Assembly: GCA_007674295.1 (NCBI GenBank)
Contig: CM017449.1
Location: forward strand, 124,001 to 188,000
From: Antonospora locustae
Lineage: Eukaryota > Microsporidia
DNA: 64,000 nucleotides
Reading direction: 5' to 3'
Position numbers and translations under genes: made by a program. The notes below the pieces were generated by a model, which was not told the origin of the DNA, ran no database searches, and was given only the letters and a program-made list of their open reading frames with translations. Of the stretch, positions 1 through 8,860 are shown in pieces. Position 1 is the stretch's first letter; the number at the start of each line of letters is the position of its first letter.

Positions 1-235
1 GGTTTTCCGCATCGAAACTTTCCTTTTTCAACACCTCAAAAAATGCCTCCGCCCTGTTCAGAACATCCTGCTGCACACTAATTGACTTGAGCATACATTT
101 AGGGTTGTCCGGCATCTTTGCGCTGACAATGTGCTCGACAACCTCGTTTATGACGTCTGCATACGTCTCGAGTGCGCGCACATGGCTACCAGACCTGATT
201 GCCTCGCAGAGCTCACCGTACCTTTCCTCCCTCAT
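1..235 (-). CDS. hypothetical protein, 3' part cut by left window edge
   Basis: An open frame reads from an ATG at 235 to the window edge, giving about 78 residues with no stop. A run of five C lies about 10 nt upstream of the ATG, the start signal seen at most genes here. The piece is charged and probably helical (MREERYGELCEAIRSG at the start). I recognise no domain. It lies head-to-tail behind eS25 on the same strand with a 60-nt gap. Function unknown. Confidence 0.6.
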   Translation of the reverse strand, partial: MREERYGELCEAIRSGSHVRALETYADVINEVVEHIVSAKMPDNPKCMLKSISVQQDVLNRAEAFFEVLKKESFDAEN

Positions 236-294
236 GCGTTCCGGGGGCCTGCACGGAAAAGCTTTTGCAACAGAAACAACCAATGGCTGGAAAG

Positions 295-300
295 TTTATT
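295..300 (-). terminator. AATAAA signal overlapping the eS25 stop codon
   Basis: Read on the minus strand, these six bases are AATAAA and contain the TAA stop of eS25. The same arrangement occurs at Rab GDI (21734-21739), CutA (40673-40678) and CCT3 (60470-60475). Cleavage and polyadenylation from such a signal would leave a very short 3' UTR; that is inference. Confidence 0.6.
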
Positions 301-676
301 CAGTCTGCGCAGGAGCTTCTGCTGCAGGCAGTGTCGTGTCTGCAGGCCTTGCGCCCACTTTCTGCGCCCGCGAGTAGAGCCTGAGCCGCGAGTTGCGCGA
401 CAGACAGCACAGCACGCCACCTGCGCAGAGGTGCTCGAGAATCTTCTGCGCAACGCCGACATTCAAGTTGAACTTCTCTGCAACCGACGGCGCAGTCACC
501 AGAGAGGCCTTTGCTACATCCCGCTCGATCTTCGAGAACACATCAGCTTCAACTGTGACCGACCTCCTTACTGCCTCCCTGGTCTTGCCCTGTGTCCACT
601 TCTTCTTCTCTTTGTTTGAAGTGCTTGCTATCTTTGCAGCCTTCTTCTCCTTCGACTCAAGCACCTTCTTGACCAT
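296..676 (-). CDS. RPS25: 40S ribosomal protein eS25
   Basis: The product is a 126-residue component of the small ribosomal subunit. A Lys-rich N-terminus contains the family signature KKKWTQGK, followed by the winged-helix core (VTVEADVFSKIERDVAKA, then VAEKFNLNVGVAQKILEHL). Its length fits the family (about 105-125 residues). The start is the ATG at 676, directly preceded by CACCCC and an AATTT stretch, both typical microsporidian start-region signals. The stop codon TAA is embedded in an AATAAA at 295-300, so coding and 3'-end signals overlap. It is divergent from the gene at 733. Confidence 0.93.
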   Translation of the reverse strand: MVKKVLESKEKKAAKIASTSNKEKKKWTQGKTREAVRRSVTVEADVFSKIERDVAKASLVTAPSVAEKFNLNVGVAQKILEHLCAGGVLCCLSRNSRLRLYSRAQKVGARPADTTLPAAEAPAQTE

Positions 677-732
677 GGGGTGAAATTCTGCCCGCCCAGC
701 ACACGCCGCTTACCGACAGTCGCACCCTGCCC

Positions 733-1278
733 ATGATCGAGTGCTCGCTGTTCTCTACAAAAAAGTGTGTCCGGCGACTCAGAGCATACTTGGAAGCGCG
801 AAGGTGGCGTTCTAGAGTTCTCGCGGAGACTGAGAGCGTATATGTAGGTGGCTGGTCGCGAGTATACGTCCTTGAGTCGCGCTCAAGAATCGTGCAGCGG
901 TCAAGATACGATTACAACAAGGAGAGGAGGTGCGTGTGCTGCGCAGTGTCTGAGTCTGCTGTGCTTGGCTGCGACGACATGGACAGCATGATGCATGCCC
1001 TGGGGTTCAGAAAAGAAAAGACCCTGCGTGTGGACGGCTTCTTCTACACACACAGCGGCGTATGTCTTGAAATCACAAGGACCGGTTCTGGAGGGCACGG
1101 AGACTGCGGCGAATGGCTGCTGGTGCTCTACAGCAGGGCAGAAACAGCTGCAGAGGGCGAGCGACTGGTGCTTGAAGCAAACGCCTGCCTGCGGCCGTAT
1201 GCTGTGTTCACAAAGCCAAGCGTCGAGTGGTTCAACCGCGGGCTTGCTGGCGGTGTGCAAAGTACGCCCGGCGCCTAG
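733..1278 (+). CDS. possible Mediator subunit 18 (SRB5-like)
   Basis: This is a 181-residue protein. The C-terminal half reads HALGFRKEKTLRVDG, then GVCLEITRTG, then GEWLLVLYSRAE, then ANACLRPYAVFTKPS. That order resembles the beta-strand pattern of Med18, in which a hydrophobic WLVEV-like strand is followed by a helix and a final L-P-x-V-x-L-x-K strand. The match is by pattern only, with no invariant motif, so the name is tentative. The ATG at 733 is directly preceded by CCCTGCCC. It is transcribed away from eS25 (56-nt gap) and precedes the J-protein by 34 nt on the same strand. Confidence 0.4.
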   Translation: MIECSLFSTKKCVRRLRAYLEARRWRSRVLAETESVYVGGWSRVYVLESRSRIVQRSRYDYNKERRCVCCAVSESAVLGCDDMDSMMHALGFRKEKTLRVDGFFYTHSGVCLEITRTGSGGHGDCGEWLLVLYSRAETAAEGERLVLEANACLRPYAVFTKPSVEWFNRGLAGGVQSTPGA

Positions 1279-1312
1279 CCTGCGCTCTGCAGAACCCATC
1301 CCCAGCATTTCA

Positions 1313-1951
1313 ATGGAAGAAGCGAGCAAGCATCTGGAGCAGCGAGATTACAAGAGATACTTTGAGTGTGTCCAGCAGATGTACAGGCAGAATGAGACGC
1401 CTGCAAACAGAGATCTGTACAACAGCGCGCGGAGAATGTACGAGTCGCACAAGAGCGTTGTGGAGTTCAAAAAGAAGGACATGAGCGACCTGTATGGTCT
1501 TCTGGGTGTAGACAGAGGCGCCACGCAGGAAGAGATAAAGCATGCATACCGGCAACTGGTGCTGAAGTTCCACCCCGACCGCTCGCTGATTCCCGAGTCC
1601 GGCGAGGTTATGCAGATTGTAATGGATGCATACAACACGCTTGTCGACGTAGACAGAAGAGCACGCTATGACAGAAGCCGAGAGTGTAGAGTGCCCTTCG
1701 AGAGAGCTTCCGGCACCGGCCTTCATGATGTCGGCCCCTTCGTCTTCTACAGGCAGCGCTGCCACGTGTGGGTGCCCGAGGACGAGTTTGACGTGTACAG
1801 CTTCATTCACAGCATGGAGGATGCATTCAGTGCCAGGAGCTTGTACAGACGCAGAGTGCACAGAAACACATCAGACGCTCTTGATGCTGGATACATAAAG
1901 ACGCTCCTGGCTTTTTTGGTTCTTGTTCTTATTGTTTCACTACTCAGCTAG
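1313..1951 (+). CDS. tail-anchored J-domain (DnaJ/Hsp40) protein, ER type
   Basis: The protein has 212 residues: a short helical N-terminus (about 1-50), a J domain (about 58-121) with the catalytic HPD at residues 87-89, and a hydrophobic C-terminal segment (LLAFLVLVLIVSLLS) that ends the protein. J domain plus a single C-terminal membrane anchor is the layout of Hlj1/DNAJB12-type cochaperones, which stimulate Hsp70 on the cytosolic face of the ER, for example during ER-associated degradation. There is no G/F region or zinc domain. The ATG at 1313 was chosen because a CCC run precedes it; a longer frame upstream would overlap the previous gene. Confidence 0.85.
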   Translation: MEEASKHLEQRDYKRYFECVQQMYRQNETPANRDLYNSARRMYESHKSVVEFKKKDMSDLYGLLGVDRGATQEEIKHAYRQLVLKFHPDRSLIPESGEVMQIVMDAYNTLVDVDRRARYDRSRECRVPFERASGTGLHDVGPFVFYRQRCHVWVPEDEFDVYSFIHSMEDAFSARSLYRRRVHRNTSDALDAGYIKTLLAFLVLVLIVSLLS

Positions 1952-2117
1952 CACGCTGTACTTGGACAGTACGCGGCGGGTAACTGGTGGTGAGACATGG
2001 CCTCCATGAAAGAACAGGCACTTGAAGGTGTCTCGGCGAGTCTGTATGCGCAAATTATGGTTGTTTATGCATATCGCAGCTGCGTTGAATTGTGCAAAAA
2101 AGAAGCCCAGGTTCGAA

Positions 2118-4055
2118 ATGAAGATTTTCTTTGAAATAAAAGACATTGACAGGAAACCTGCATACGAGTGGGAAAACACATGGATCTCTGTTTCAATCGA
2201 CAACGGAAGAGAAATCAGCAGCAAGCGTGCGTTTGTGACCGAGGTCGCGTCGTGCCACGAGCTGCTCTTTTCGTGGCTTGTCATTGTGTTTGGGTTCTTC
2301 AACAAGAAGACCTCTGAGGTTGAAAGAAACTGCTTCTGCAAAGTACCCTTAAACAAGTTCATGGATAGGCACGCCGGGTTGCAGAGGTACGCCATTCTGA
2401 GCAACGGGTACACAAGCACGTGCTTTGTAAACTCTTTGGGCGACTTTAAGTCTGTTGGAGAGATAACGCTGGAGTTTCAAGTGCGAGATAGCACTTTTGT
2501 GGAGGCAGAACCAAGCGTGTCTGACCCGCAATGGAGCACATTTCTCCTGAGTACCTCACCTGAAAAGATGCTGCTTGACCTTATTGTGGAGACCGTAAGA
2601 AGCCTATCTGTTCTGCCGAGTATCTCGCCTGAAAAGATGCTACTTGACCTTATTGTGGAGACCGTAAGAAGCTCACCTGTCTTGCGATGGGGTATCACTA
2701 TGTTGGATGTGTCATTTGGAAACCTGCATGACATTCTCCATGTAAGCTACAAGATCAAGGACATTGTTCTTGCAGACATAACGCACTTCTACATAGGCTA
2801 CATGTACCTGGTAAGGCACTTTGAGGATATGCTTCGCATGCAAAAAAACGCATATCACGAAAGACATTCTGCATCAGACGAAGACTTTCCTTCTAGCGGC
2901 ATCTACAAAGCAACCCTTGAGGTGGACCTGTCTGCACAGCGCAGACAGGCCAGTGCCAGCCACGCCTACAGAATTAGATCACAAAGGCATTACGAGTACT
3001 ACAGACTGATATTCTACTTTGCCATAGCCCCGTACGGAGGACAAATTGCAGCTACTGACGTCGAAGACAGGCTGCCGTGTGACACTCGCACAACAGGGAC
3101 CACTTTTGATAAGATACTCCGTCTGCTTGGAATACCAGAACGGGATCTTCTCAATGTATGCATAACTAACGTTAAAGGAAAGTGCTCATTCATCGTCTTT
3201 CTATACAAGCACTACCTTGTTGTGTCCTTCCGCGGAACTACATCTCCTAAGGATATATACGAGGACTTTAGGTACGAGTACGTCAGAATCGGAGACGGAT
3301 ACACGCATATGGGCATCAAGGATCTGGCCGAGGGCTTTGTGCAGGACCATTGTGAGAACATTCGCGGGCTCATGTCCAGGCACGGAAAGACACATTTGCT
3401 TCTGACAGGACACTCGATGGGTGGCAGCGTTGCTATTGTTGTTGGGTACATCATACTGAGGACGGGCTTCATTGAAAACGCCAAGCTGAAAGTGGTGGGT
3501 GTCTCTCCAGCCCCCGTTTTCTCCGAGCACATTGTGCAAAACTGGCCATACCGAAACTTTCGGGCAATTGCAGTTGACTTTGACATTGTTCCATTTCTGA
3601 GTCTTGGGTCGTTTCTCGACTTCAAGTATATATGTTGCTGTTTTGGCTACCGCCTGAATAACAGATGCTATATCTCCAACCCACACAGGGAGGTGCAGAG
3701 ACTCCAAGACTTTCTGCTGCACGAGAACATACACATGAAGCTCTACCTCCCTGGAATCATCGTTCATCTACGGTCTTTCAGAAGAACTAGCCCCGATGCA
3801 CTTGACAAGCTCTGGAACCAGACAGGCGGCACAGAAGACGCAATCAGAGACCGTATGTTTGTTGGTGTGAAGAAGTATACCTACACCTTCTCGAGGCAAA
3901 TATACTTTTCAAGTAACATGATAAACCCTCACCTTCCATGTGTCATTCAGAGGATTCTTGACACAGCACTAGAATCCTCCAAGTATATCGAAGACGCAAG
4001 GAAGAAGTCTTTGGACAGTGCCAGCACAAGCACTAAGAAGATCATTCTGGCATAG
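2118..4055 (+). CDS. class 3 lipase (alpha/beta hydrolase)
   Basis: The protein has 645 residues. The C-terminal half carries a class 3 lipase domain: VSFRGTTSPKD (oxyanion region), the nucleophile elbow GHSMGG with Ser433, and the acid FDIVPF with Asp489. A downstream HENIHMKLYLPG may carry the catalytic His. Such enzymes hydrolyse acylglycerols, often diacylglycerol, at membranes or lipid droplets. The N-terminal half is unassigned and holds a tandem 23-residue duplication. The start at 2118 has CCC about 15 nt upstream; an in-frame ATG at 2046 would add a hydrophobic leader and cannot be excluded. AATAAA follows the stop at 4066-4071. Confidence 0.85.
   Translation: MKIFFEIKDIDRKPAYEWENTWISVSIDNGREISSKRAFVTEVASCHELLFSWLVIVFGFFNKKTSEVERNCFCKVPLNKFMDRHAGLQRYAILSNGYTSTCFVNSLGDFKSVGEITLEFQVRDSTFVEAEPSVSDPQWSTFLLSTSPEKMLLDLIVETVRSLSVLPSISPEKMLLDLIVETVRSSPVLRWGITMLDVSFGNLHDILHVSYKIKDIVLADITHFYIGYMYLVRHFEDMLRMQKNAYHERHSASDEDFPSSGIYKATLEVDLSAQRRQASASHAYRIRSQRHYEYYRLIFYFAIAPYGGQIAATDVEDRLPCDTRTTGTTFDKILRLLGIPERDLLNVCITNVKGKCSFIVFLYKHYLVVSFRGTTSPKDIYEDFRYEYVRIGDGYTHMGIKDLAEGFVQDHCENIRGLMSRHGKTHLLLTGHSMGGSVAIVVGYIILRTGFIENAKLKVVGVSPAPVFSEHIVQNWPYRNFRAIAVDFDIVPFLSLGSFLDFKYICCCFGYRLNNRCYISNPHREVQRLQDFLLHENIHMKLYLPGIIVHLRSFRRTSPDALDKLWNQTGGTEDAIRDRMFVGVKKYTYTFSRQIYFSSNMINPHLPCVIQRILDTALESSKYIEDARKKSLDSASTSTKKIILA
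2549..2686 (+). repeat. two tandem 69-bp units inside the lipase gene
   Basis: Unit 1 (2549-2617) and unit 2 (2618-2686) are nearly identical in their central 50 bases and encode the repeated peptide SPEKMLLDLIVETVRS. The period of 69 bp is 23 codons, so the reading frame is kept. The high nucleotide identity, including third positions, suggests a recent duplication. Confidence 0.9.
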
Positions 4056-4119
4056 TAGCATGTGCAATAAAGTTGTAAATATATCCTATTAGTCTTTGTG
4101 CTGTCTTGACGCTGCCCTC

Positions 4120-4626
4120 ATGGGTTGCAGCGAGGAAGAAGAAATTAGTAATAAAAGTGCAGTGTATGACTACAAAGCGTACCTAGAGATCATGCGTGAC
4201 CTGGAAAGATGTTCAAATGTTGCTATCGCTTTGGACATGCTTTTAAGACTTGAAACGTCAGCACTAATGCCGCTTCAGCTGTACAAAACATTGACACGTA
4301 CGCTAAATAAGATACTGCTTGATGGAAAGCACGTGAAGGTGGTGCTTAATGCATGGGCTAGGCTTATCATTAACAGGAAAGCAGCAGAGCTCATTGACGA
4401 TCTCATCGAAGCTGTTCTTCTGCTTTCGAGCCCGGAGGAGTCGGCAGAGTCTGTAGAGCTCCTGTTTGATGTGTACCGTGTGTACTTTTTCAAGCATCTG
4501 AAAGAGTTGAAAGATGTCGTTGGGCTTGAACGCATATGCAGAGAGCTTAGTGCCGAATACGACGCGTTTATTGTCAACTTGCGAGGCGAATTCAAGACAA
4601 GCAAAGCTGCAAGTGACAACAGGTAG
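4120..4626 (+). CDS. small helical protein, faint TFIIS N-domain likeness
   Basis: The protein has 168 residues and is predominantly helical. It begins MGCSEEEE, and CCC lies 5 nt before the ATG. Residues about 35-85 (LDMLLRLETSALMPLQLYKT to VVLNAWARLI) loosely follow the helical pattern of the TFIIS N-terminal (TND/LW) domain, in which a Leu-rich helix pair is followed by an A-x-x-L-I helix. No invariant residues confirm this, so I leave the function open. Its stop lies 3 nt from the convergent ORC2 stop. Confidence 0.55.
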   Translation: MGCSEEEEISNKSAVYDYKAYLEIMRDLERCSNVAIALDMLLRLETSALMPLQLYKTLTRTLNKILLDGKHVKVVLNAWARLIINRKAAELIDDLIEAVLLLSSPEESAESVELLFDVYRVYFFKHLKELKDVVGLERICRELSAEYDAFIVNLRGEFKTSKAASDNR

Positions 4627-4629
4627 TAG

Positions 4630-5448
4630 TCATGCTTTGCTCTTTGCAGAGACCGGCTCACACAACTGCTTTAAAAGCATAGATACGTCTGCACTAGTTA
4701 GGTCTGTTGCAATCTCCTCACTGCATCTGATTTTTAGTATCTGGTGATCCAGAAACTCCGAAAGCAGAACCTGGCATTCGCTCCGTGCCTTCAGAAGAAG
4801 CCTCTTTTTAAGTGCATTAAACATGTCCAAAAGGAAGACATTTTTTGTGCCACTCTTGAGTCTTAGAAATTCAACAAACACCTGCTTTGCCTTTTTTGAT
4901 ACATTCTCGTAGATATGCAGTGTGCTTTCAACTCTATTTACGGTTCTGAAAAGTGCAATGCCAACTATTTCATCGTTGTATGGCACGAATGTAGTGAGAT
5001 CCCTGAATATGAAATTAAACGATCTGACGTCAGAATGAGAAAACATATATGCAGTATCTTCTATTGTTCCAATGATCTTGAGGTTCTTTGTTCTGGATAG
5101 TGGAGCAAGCTCCTTGAATTCGAAATTCAGAAAGACCAATCTTGTTTGCACATCACCTGCTTTCCACGCATTATCTAGTTTTGCAAGAGCTGCATCTATG
5201 TTTTTGCGCTTTATGTCTGCACTTACTGTCTTTTCTGGAAGAACACGTGTGTGCTTTATGATTTTATCTATCGCCTCTGTCAGACCGCAAAATTTGCAGT
5301 TTATGATGACGTTATCTGGAAATAAGAACATCAGCAGCTTCTTTTTGCACCCGTATCCGTAAAACAACAAGTTGAAGTGTTCTAGTAACTCGTTGTACTC
5401 TGTCTTGCATTTCTTGTGAAATCCAAGGAGCTCAGAACCTGCTTTCAT
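4630..5448 (-). CDS. ORC2: origin recognition complex subunit 2
   Basis: The protein has 272 residues, about half the length of yeast Orc2, keeping mainly the conserved AAA-like C-terminal part. Diagnostic stretches are LLFYGYGCKKKLLMF, matching the degenerate Walker region FYGxGSK of Orc2, and SFNFIFRDLTTFVPYNDE, matching the Orc2 signature W-D-x-T-T-F-x-P-Y-x-x-E. Orc2 is part of the complex that marks replication origins and loads MCM. The ATG at 5448 was chosen because CCCTCAC directly precedes it. A longer frame would start with GTG and run to RPF1. Confidence 0.85.
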   Translation of the reverse strand: MKAGSELLGFHKKCKTEYNELLEHFNLLFYGYGCKKKLLMFLFPDNVIINCKFCGLTEAIDKIIKHTRVLPEKTVSADIKRKNIDAALAKLDNAWKAGDVQTRLVFLNFEFKELAPLSRTKNLKIIGTIEDTAYMFSHSDVRSFNFIFRDLTTFVPYNDEIVGIALFRTVNRVESTLHIYENVSKKAKQVFVEFLRLKSGTKNVFLLDMFNALKKRLLLKARSECQVLLSEFLDHQILKIRCSEEIATDLTSADVSMLLKQLCEPVSAKSKA

Positions 5449-5590
5449 GTGAGGGATTCGAGCTCGATGACTATATCTGCATTTCCTATTTTTAAGAAGA
5501 GAGACAATGGCAGGCTTTTTGGTGCTGCGAAAGAACAAAAACTGTCTTTGCTTTTTTGAATAAGGAATCCTAGTTTTAATTTCCCAGAAG

Positions 5591-6151
5591 TCAGAGCACA
5601 AAGACACGTTTTTCGTATTTCTTGTATTCGTATATGACTTCTGACTCGTTTCTGAGCTTTCTCAATCGCAGTGTCAGATGAGGCCCAATATCCTGGAGGT
5701 CAACTTTGTTTTCTCTGAATATGTACCTGTGGTATCTGAAGAAAATAAAATCATTTTTGCAATGAAAGGAGGCCACCTGTCTGCCCTCTATGCGAAAGGG
5801 AAATAGCTTGGCAAGCCAGTCTACCACCTGGTCTCCCAAAGGTGTGTTGAAGTTATGCACAATAAGTTGGGGAATGTCAGGAGTGATTACGGCCTTGTTT
5901 CTAAGGTGTCTTTTGGACTTGTAGTTAATTATCTTGAACTCCACCTCGTTGCCGCTCATGTCTGTTATGCGGATGTACAGAGGCATCTTTGCGTTTTCTA
6001 CGACTTTAACAAGCAGACTGTGCTCGGGGCGTTCTTTGTGTGACGGAAAGAATTGCGAATACGGAATTATCTCTTCAAGCTCTTTACAGAGCTCTATTGA
6101 CGCCTCTCCCTCTGGATCCCTGCTTGTCGTTATCACAACGAAGGTGTCCAT
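5591..6151 (-). CDS. RPF1: ribosome production factor 1 (Brix domain)
   Basis: This 186-residue Brix-domain protein is needed for 60S pre-ribosome assembly. It begins with VITTSRDPEG, the Brix TSRxP motif, and ends with the Rpf1-type stretch ASFHCKNDFIFFRYHRYIF followed by LQDIGPHLTLRL. The DFIFFRxHRY and IGPxxTL elements separate RPF1 from IMP4 and other Brix members. The basic N-terminal extension of yeast Rpf1 is missing. The ATG at 6151 is preceded by CAGCCCCAA; an ATG at 6187 is possible but lacks the motif. It precedes ORC2 on the same strand. Confidence 0.85.
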   Translation of the reverse strand: MDTFVVITTSRDPEGEASIELCKELEEIIPYSQFFPSHKERPEHSLLVKVVENAKMPLYIRITDMSGNEVEFKIINYKSKRHLRNKAVITPDIPQLIVHNFNTPLGDQVVDWLAKLFPFRIEGRQVASFHCKNDFIFFRYHRYIFRENKVDLQDIGPHLTLRLRKLRNESEVIYEYKKYEKRVFVL

Positions 6152-6250
6152 TTGGGGCTGGAATCGAGTCAAAGATATGCAAGACATGTTCTGTCTTGCT
6201 CTACCACTATGCACGCAATAAAGCTGCAGTGTTGTTTTGTGCTTATACTC

Positions 6251-8830
6251 TTATCTGTTTTCTAGATACAGACAGACGTCAACCTCACTGCTGTTGTACC
6301 AAAAGACGTCTCTTGCCTTCGGATTCTCTCTCTGAACACTGCAAAACCTCAAGTTGTAGTGCTTGGAAACGCACTCAACAAGTGATCTGGCAGAGACATA
6401 AACAAGCACAGAATCGCTGATCTTAAGTCCTGACTTCTTTCTGAGCCTTTGCAAAAAGCTGAAGAACTCTCGTGCAGCCTTCGTCTCCTCCAGCTCAGAC
6501 GTCATCTCTGTGTCCAAGATTACGTAAAAGTCATCAAAGCTTGCACAGTATCCATCGCATATAATCTCCCTTCTGTGCAAAACCTCTGACTTGGTGACTT
6601 CTACACCACTATCCCTGACTATTTTTTCAGCCTCAACCAGCTGAGCAAGCACATCTTGTGGTAGCCTGTTAATTAAGCTGATTTTCAGCTTTATTTTTTC
6701 CTTGTCTCCGCACTTTCTTATTTCCGCAAAGTTGGGTCTAAAAGATGTTTTAAATGCATATTCGCTACTGCTAGGAAGCGATATCGTCATCAGGAAACAC
6801 TCGTTTTTTATGACATCCCCGTACTCCAGCACCGTTGTCCTCATCTGTTCGTTGCAAATGACTTTTGCCTCTTTCAATGGTGTTTTGAGAGATATACCCT
6901 TGGCCTCCCTCATTCTCCTGACAGCTTCTATGACTTTCTTGGCATCGTCAAAGCTGTGTCTCTTTACATCTCTAAGGCGCGGAAACATCTCAAAATGCAC
7001 ACTTTTGAACTCGGTGCTGCTCTTTTCTGCTAGCTTTTGGTATGTGTACTCGCTGAAGAAAGGCGTAAAAGGTGCCATCATAATCGCAAACTGAACCAAA
7101 GTGTCTTTCAGAACACTTGATGCACCGCTCTTAAGCGTCTTTCTATTCATTCTTATGTACCAGTTGCTAAGATCATTTACAAAGCTTGTAGCATATCCCA
7201 TAACGCCCTGCAGCATGTATTTACTCATATCCCTCTTCACTTTATTTCCAAAGGTGTTCAGCGTGTTCAGAATCCAGTCATCCATGCGTGTCTGCTCCTG
7301 GTCACCTGCATTTGGACACTCGCTATAGAAGTATATGCAGTTGTACCAAGGTATCAGAAGTGTCTTGAGCACCTCCCCCACACCCTCTTCCGAGAAGCAC
7401 ATGTTCTCTGCCATAACAACGGGGCTAGAGATAAGGTACAGCCGAAGAGAGTCAGCACTATACCTGTTTATCACATCCATTGGATCAGGATAGTTCTTTA
7501 GCCTTTTGCTCATTTTCTTTTTGTCGCTTGCCAAAACTATTCCATTGACAATGCAATTTCTGAACGAGGCTTTGCCAAACAGAACAGTTGAAATGACATG
7601 CATTGTGTAGAACCATCCACGTGTTTGATCAACACCTTCTGCAACAAAGTCTGCTGGCAGGCACAGATTGTCGCACTCGAACGGCCAATGCCTCTGTGCA
7701 TAGGGCATGCATCCACTTTCAAACCAGCAGTCAAAGACCTCTTCAATTCTTCTGTACTTTTCACCGTCTTTGCATATCACCACGTCATCAACGTTCTCTC
7801 TGTGAATGTCGTCTATTTTGCGGCCAGAGAGACGCGACAACTCTTCAATAGATCCTATGCATATGTACTTTCCGTCACAATGCCATAGCGGAATTGGTGT
7901 TCCCCAAAACCTGTTTCGCGAGATCGACCAGTCTCTAGCCTCTGAAAGCCAGTTTTTGAACTTGTGTTCGCCTATCGATTCTGGAATCCAGTTGATCGTC
8001 GAGTTGCTTTCTAGGAGTCTGGGGATCTCACGCTTTACCCTTACAAACCAGTTGGGCACAAGCTTGTAAATTAGTGGTGTGTCAGATCTCCAACAAAAGG
8101 GATATCTGTGGTATACCTTTCCTTCGTATAGAATCTTCTTTCCAAGGTCTTTTATGATACTTTTGTCTGCGTCTTTGACATGCATTCCCTTATACTCAGG
8201 TACTTCCTCGTTGAACCTTCCATTTTCATCCAGTGGGGACGGCAGCAACTCATTTTCCTTGATTAGTCCTAGCATCGTCATCGCCTTGTAGTCATCTTCG
8301 CCAAACCCAGGAGAGCAGTGAACCACGCCTGTTCCATCTATTTCCGACACAAAGTCTGCATGGTAAACACGGAAAAATCCTTTCTCTCTGTAATGATCAT
8401 AGTACATGAAAGGCTGATCGTATTCTAGATGTAGAAGCTCATGGCCTTTCACTTCACTTATAACAACAGCATCCTTGAAATACACATTCACCCTGTCTCT
8501 TTGCATAATAAAAAAGGCACTCTTCAGTCTGAAGATGGCATAGATGAAGCTTTGGTTTACAAGAATTGCCATGTGAGAGGGCAATGTCCAAGGCGTTGTT
8601 GTCCACGCAACCAAAGACAGTGAATAACCCTTGAATGGTTTACGCAACGGAAAGGCTACAAGTATTGACGGGTCGCTTACATCCTTGTAGTTTTGGTTTG
8701 CTTCAAAGTTGCTCAACGGCGTAGAGCATGCAGTAGAATATGGCATAACCCTGTGCCCTCTGTATACAGAATCCTTTTCGTATAGCATCTTAAATATGTA
8801 CCAAATAGACTCCATGAAGCTACGATCCAT
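6251..8830 (-). CDS. ILS1: isoleucyl-tRNA synthetase lacking its N-terminal catalytic half
   Basis: There are 859 codons from the first ATG. Present: the CP1 editing domain (TTTPWTLPSHMA and GTGVVHCSPGFGEDDY), the second half of the Rossmann fold with DWSISRNRFWGTPIP, the KMSKR loop near residue 440, and a full anticodon-binding C-terminus. Absent: about 155 residues that normally precede this point, including the HIGH motif needed for ATP binding. Codons upstream of the ATG still read WIDFRNGYRTM, clear IleRS homology, but the match stops at about 8860 and the frame meets TAG at 8900-8902. The open frame otherwise shows no damage. It is either a recently truncated or pseudogenised copy, or a gene whose 5' exon is elsewhere or misassembled. 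Confidence 0.85.
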   Translation of the reverse strand: MDRSFMESIWYIFKMLYEKDSVYRGHRVMPYSTACSTPLSNFEANQNYKDVSDPSILVAFPLRKPFKGYSLSLVAWTTTPWTLPSHMAILVNQSFIYAIFRLKSAFFIMQRDRVNVYFKDAVVISEVKGHELLHLEYDQPFMYYDHYREKGFFRVYHADFVSEIDGTGVVHCSPGFGEDDYKAMTMLGLIKENELLPSPLDENGRFNEEVPEYKGMHVKDADKSIIKDLGKKILYEGKVYHRYPFCWRSDTPLIYKLVPNWFVRVKREIPRLLESNSTINWIPESIGEHKFKNWLSEARDWSISRNRFWGTPIPLWHCDGKYICIGSIEELSRLSGRKIDDIHRENVDDVVICKDGEKYRRIEEVFDCWFESGCMPYAQRHWPFECDNLCLPADFVAEGVDQTRGWFYTMHVISTVLFGKASFRNCIVNGIVLASDKKKMSKRLKNYPDPMDVINRYSADSLRLYLISSPVVMAENMCFSEEGVGEVLKTLLIPWYNCIYFYSECPNAGDQEQTRMDDWILNTLNTFGNKVKRDMSKYMLQGVMGYATSFVNDLSNWYIRMNRKTLKSGASSVLKDTLVQFAIMMAPFTPFFSEYTYQKLAEKSSTEFKSVHFEMFPRLRDVKRHSFDDAKKVIEAVRRMREAKGISLKTPLKEAKVICNEQMRTTVLEYGDVIKNECFLMTISLPSSSEYAFKTSFRPNFAEIRKCGDKEKIKLKISLINRLPQDVLAQLVEAEKIVRDSGVEVTKSEVLHRREIICDGYCASFDDFYVILDTEMTSELEETKAAREFFSFLQRLRKKSGLKISDSVLVYVSARSLVECVSKHYNLRFCSVQRENPKARDVFWYNSSEVDVCLYLENR

Positions 8831-8860
8831 GGTTCTGTATCCGTTTCTAAAGTCTATCCA

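Noticed and set aside
995..1312. 5' extension of the J-protein frame
   Set aside because: Overlaps the preceding gene in another frame; the ATG at 1313 has the CCC signal.
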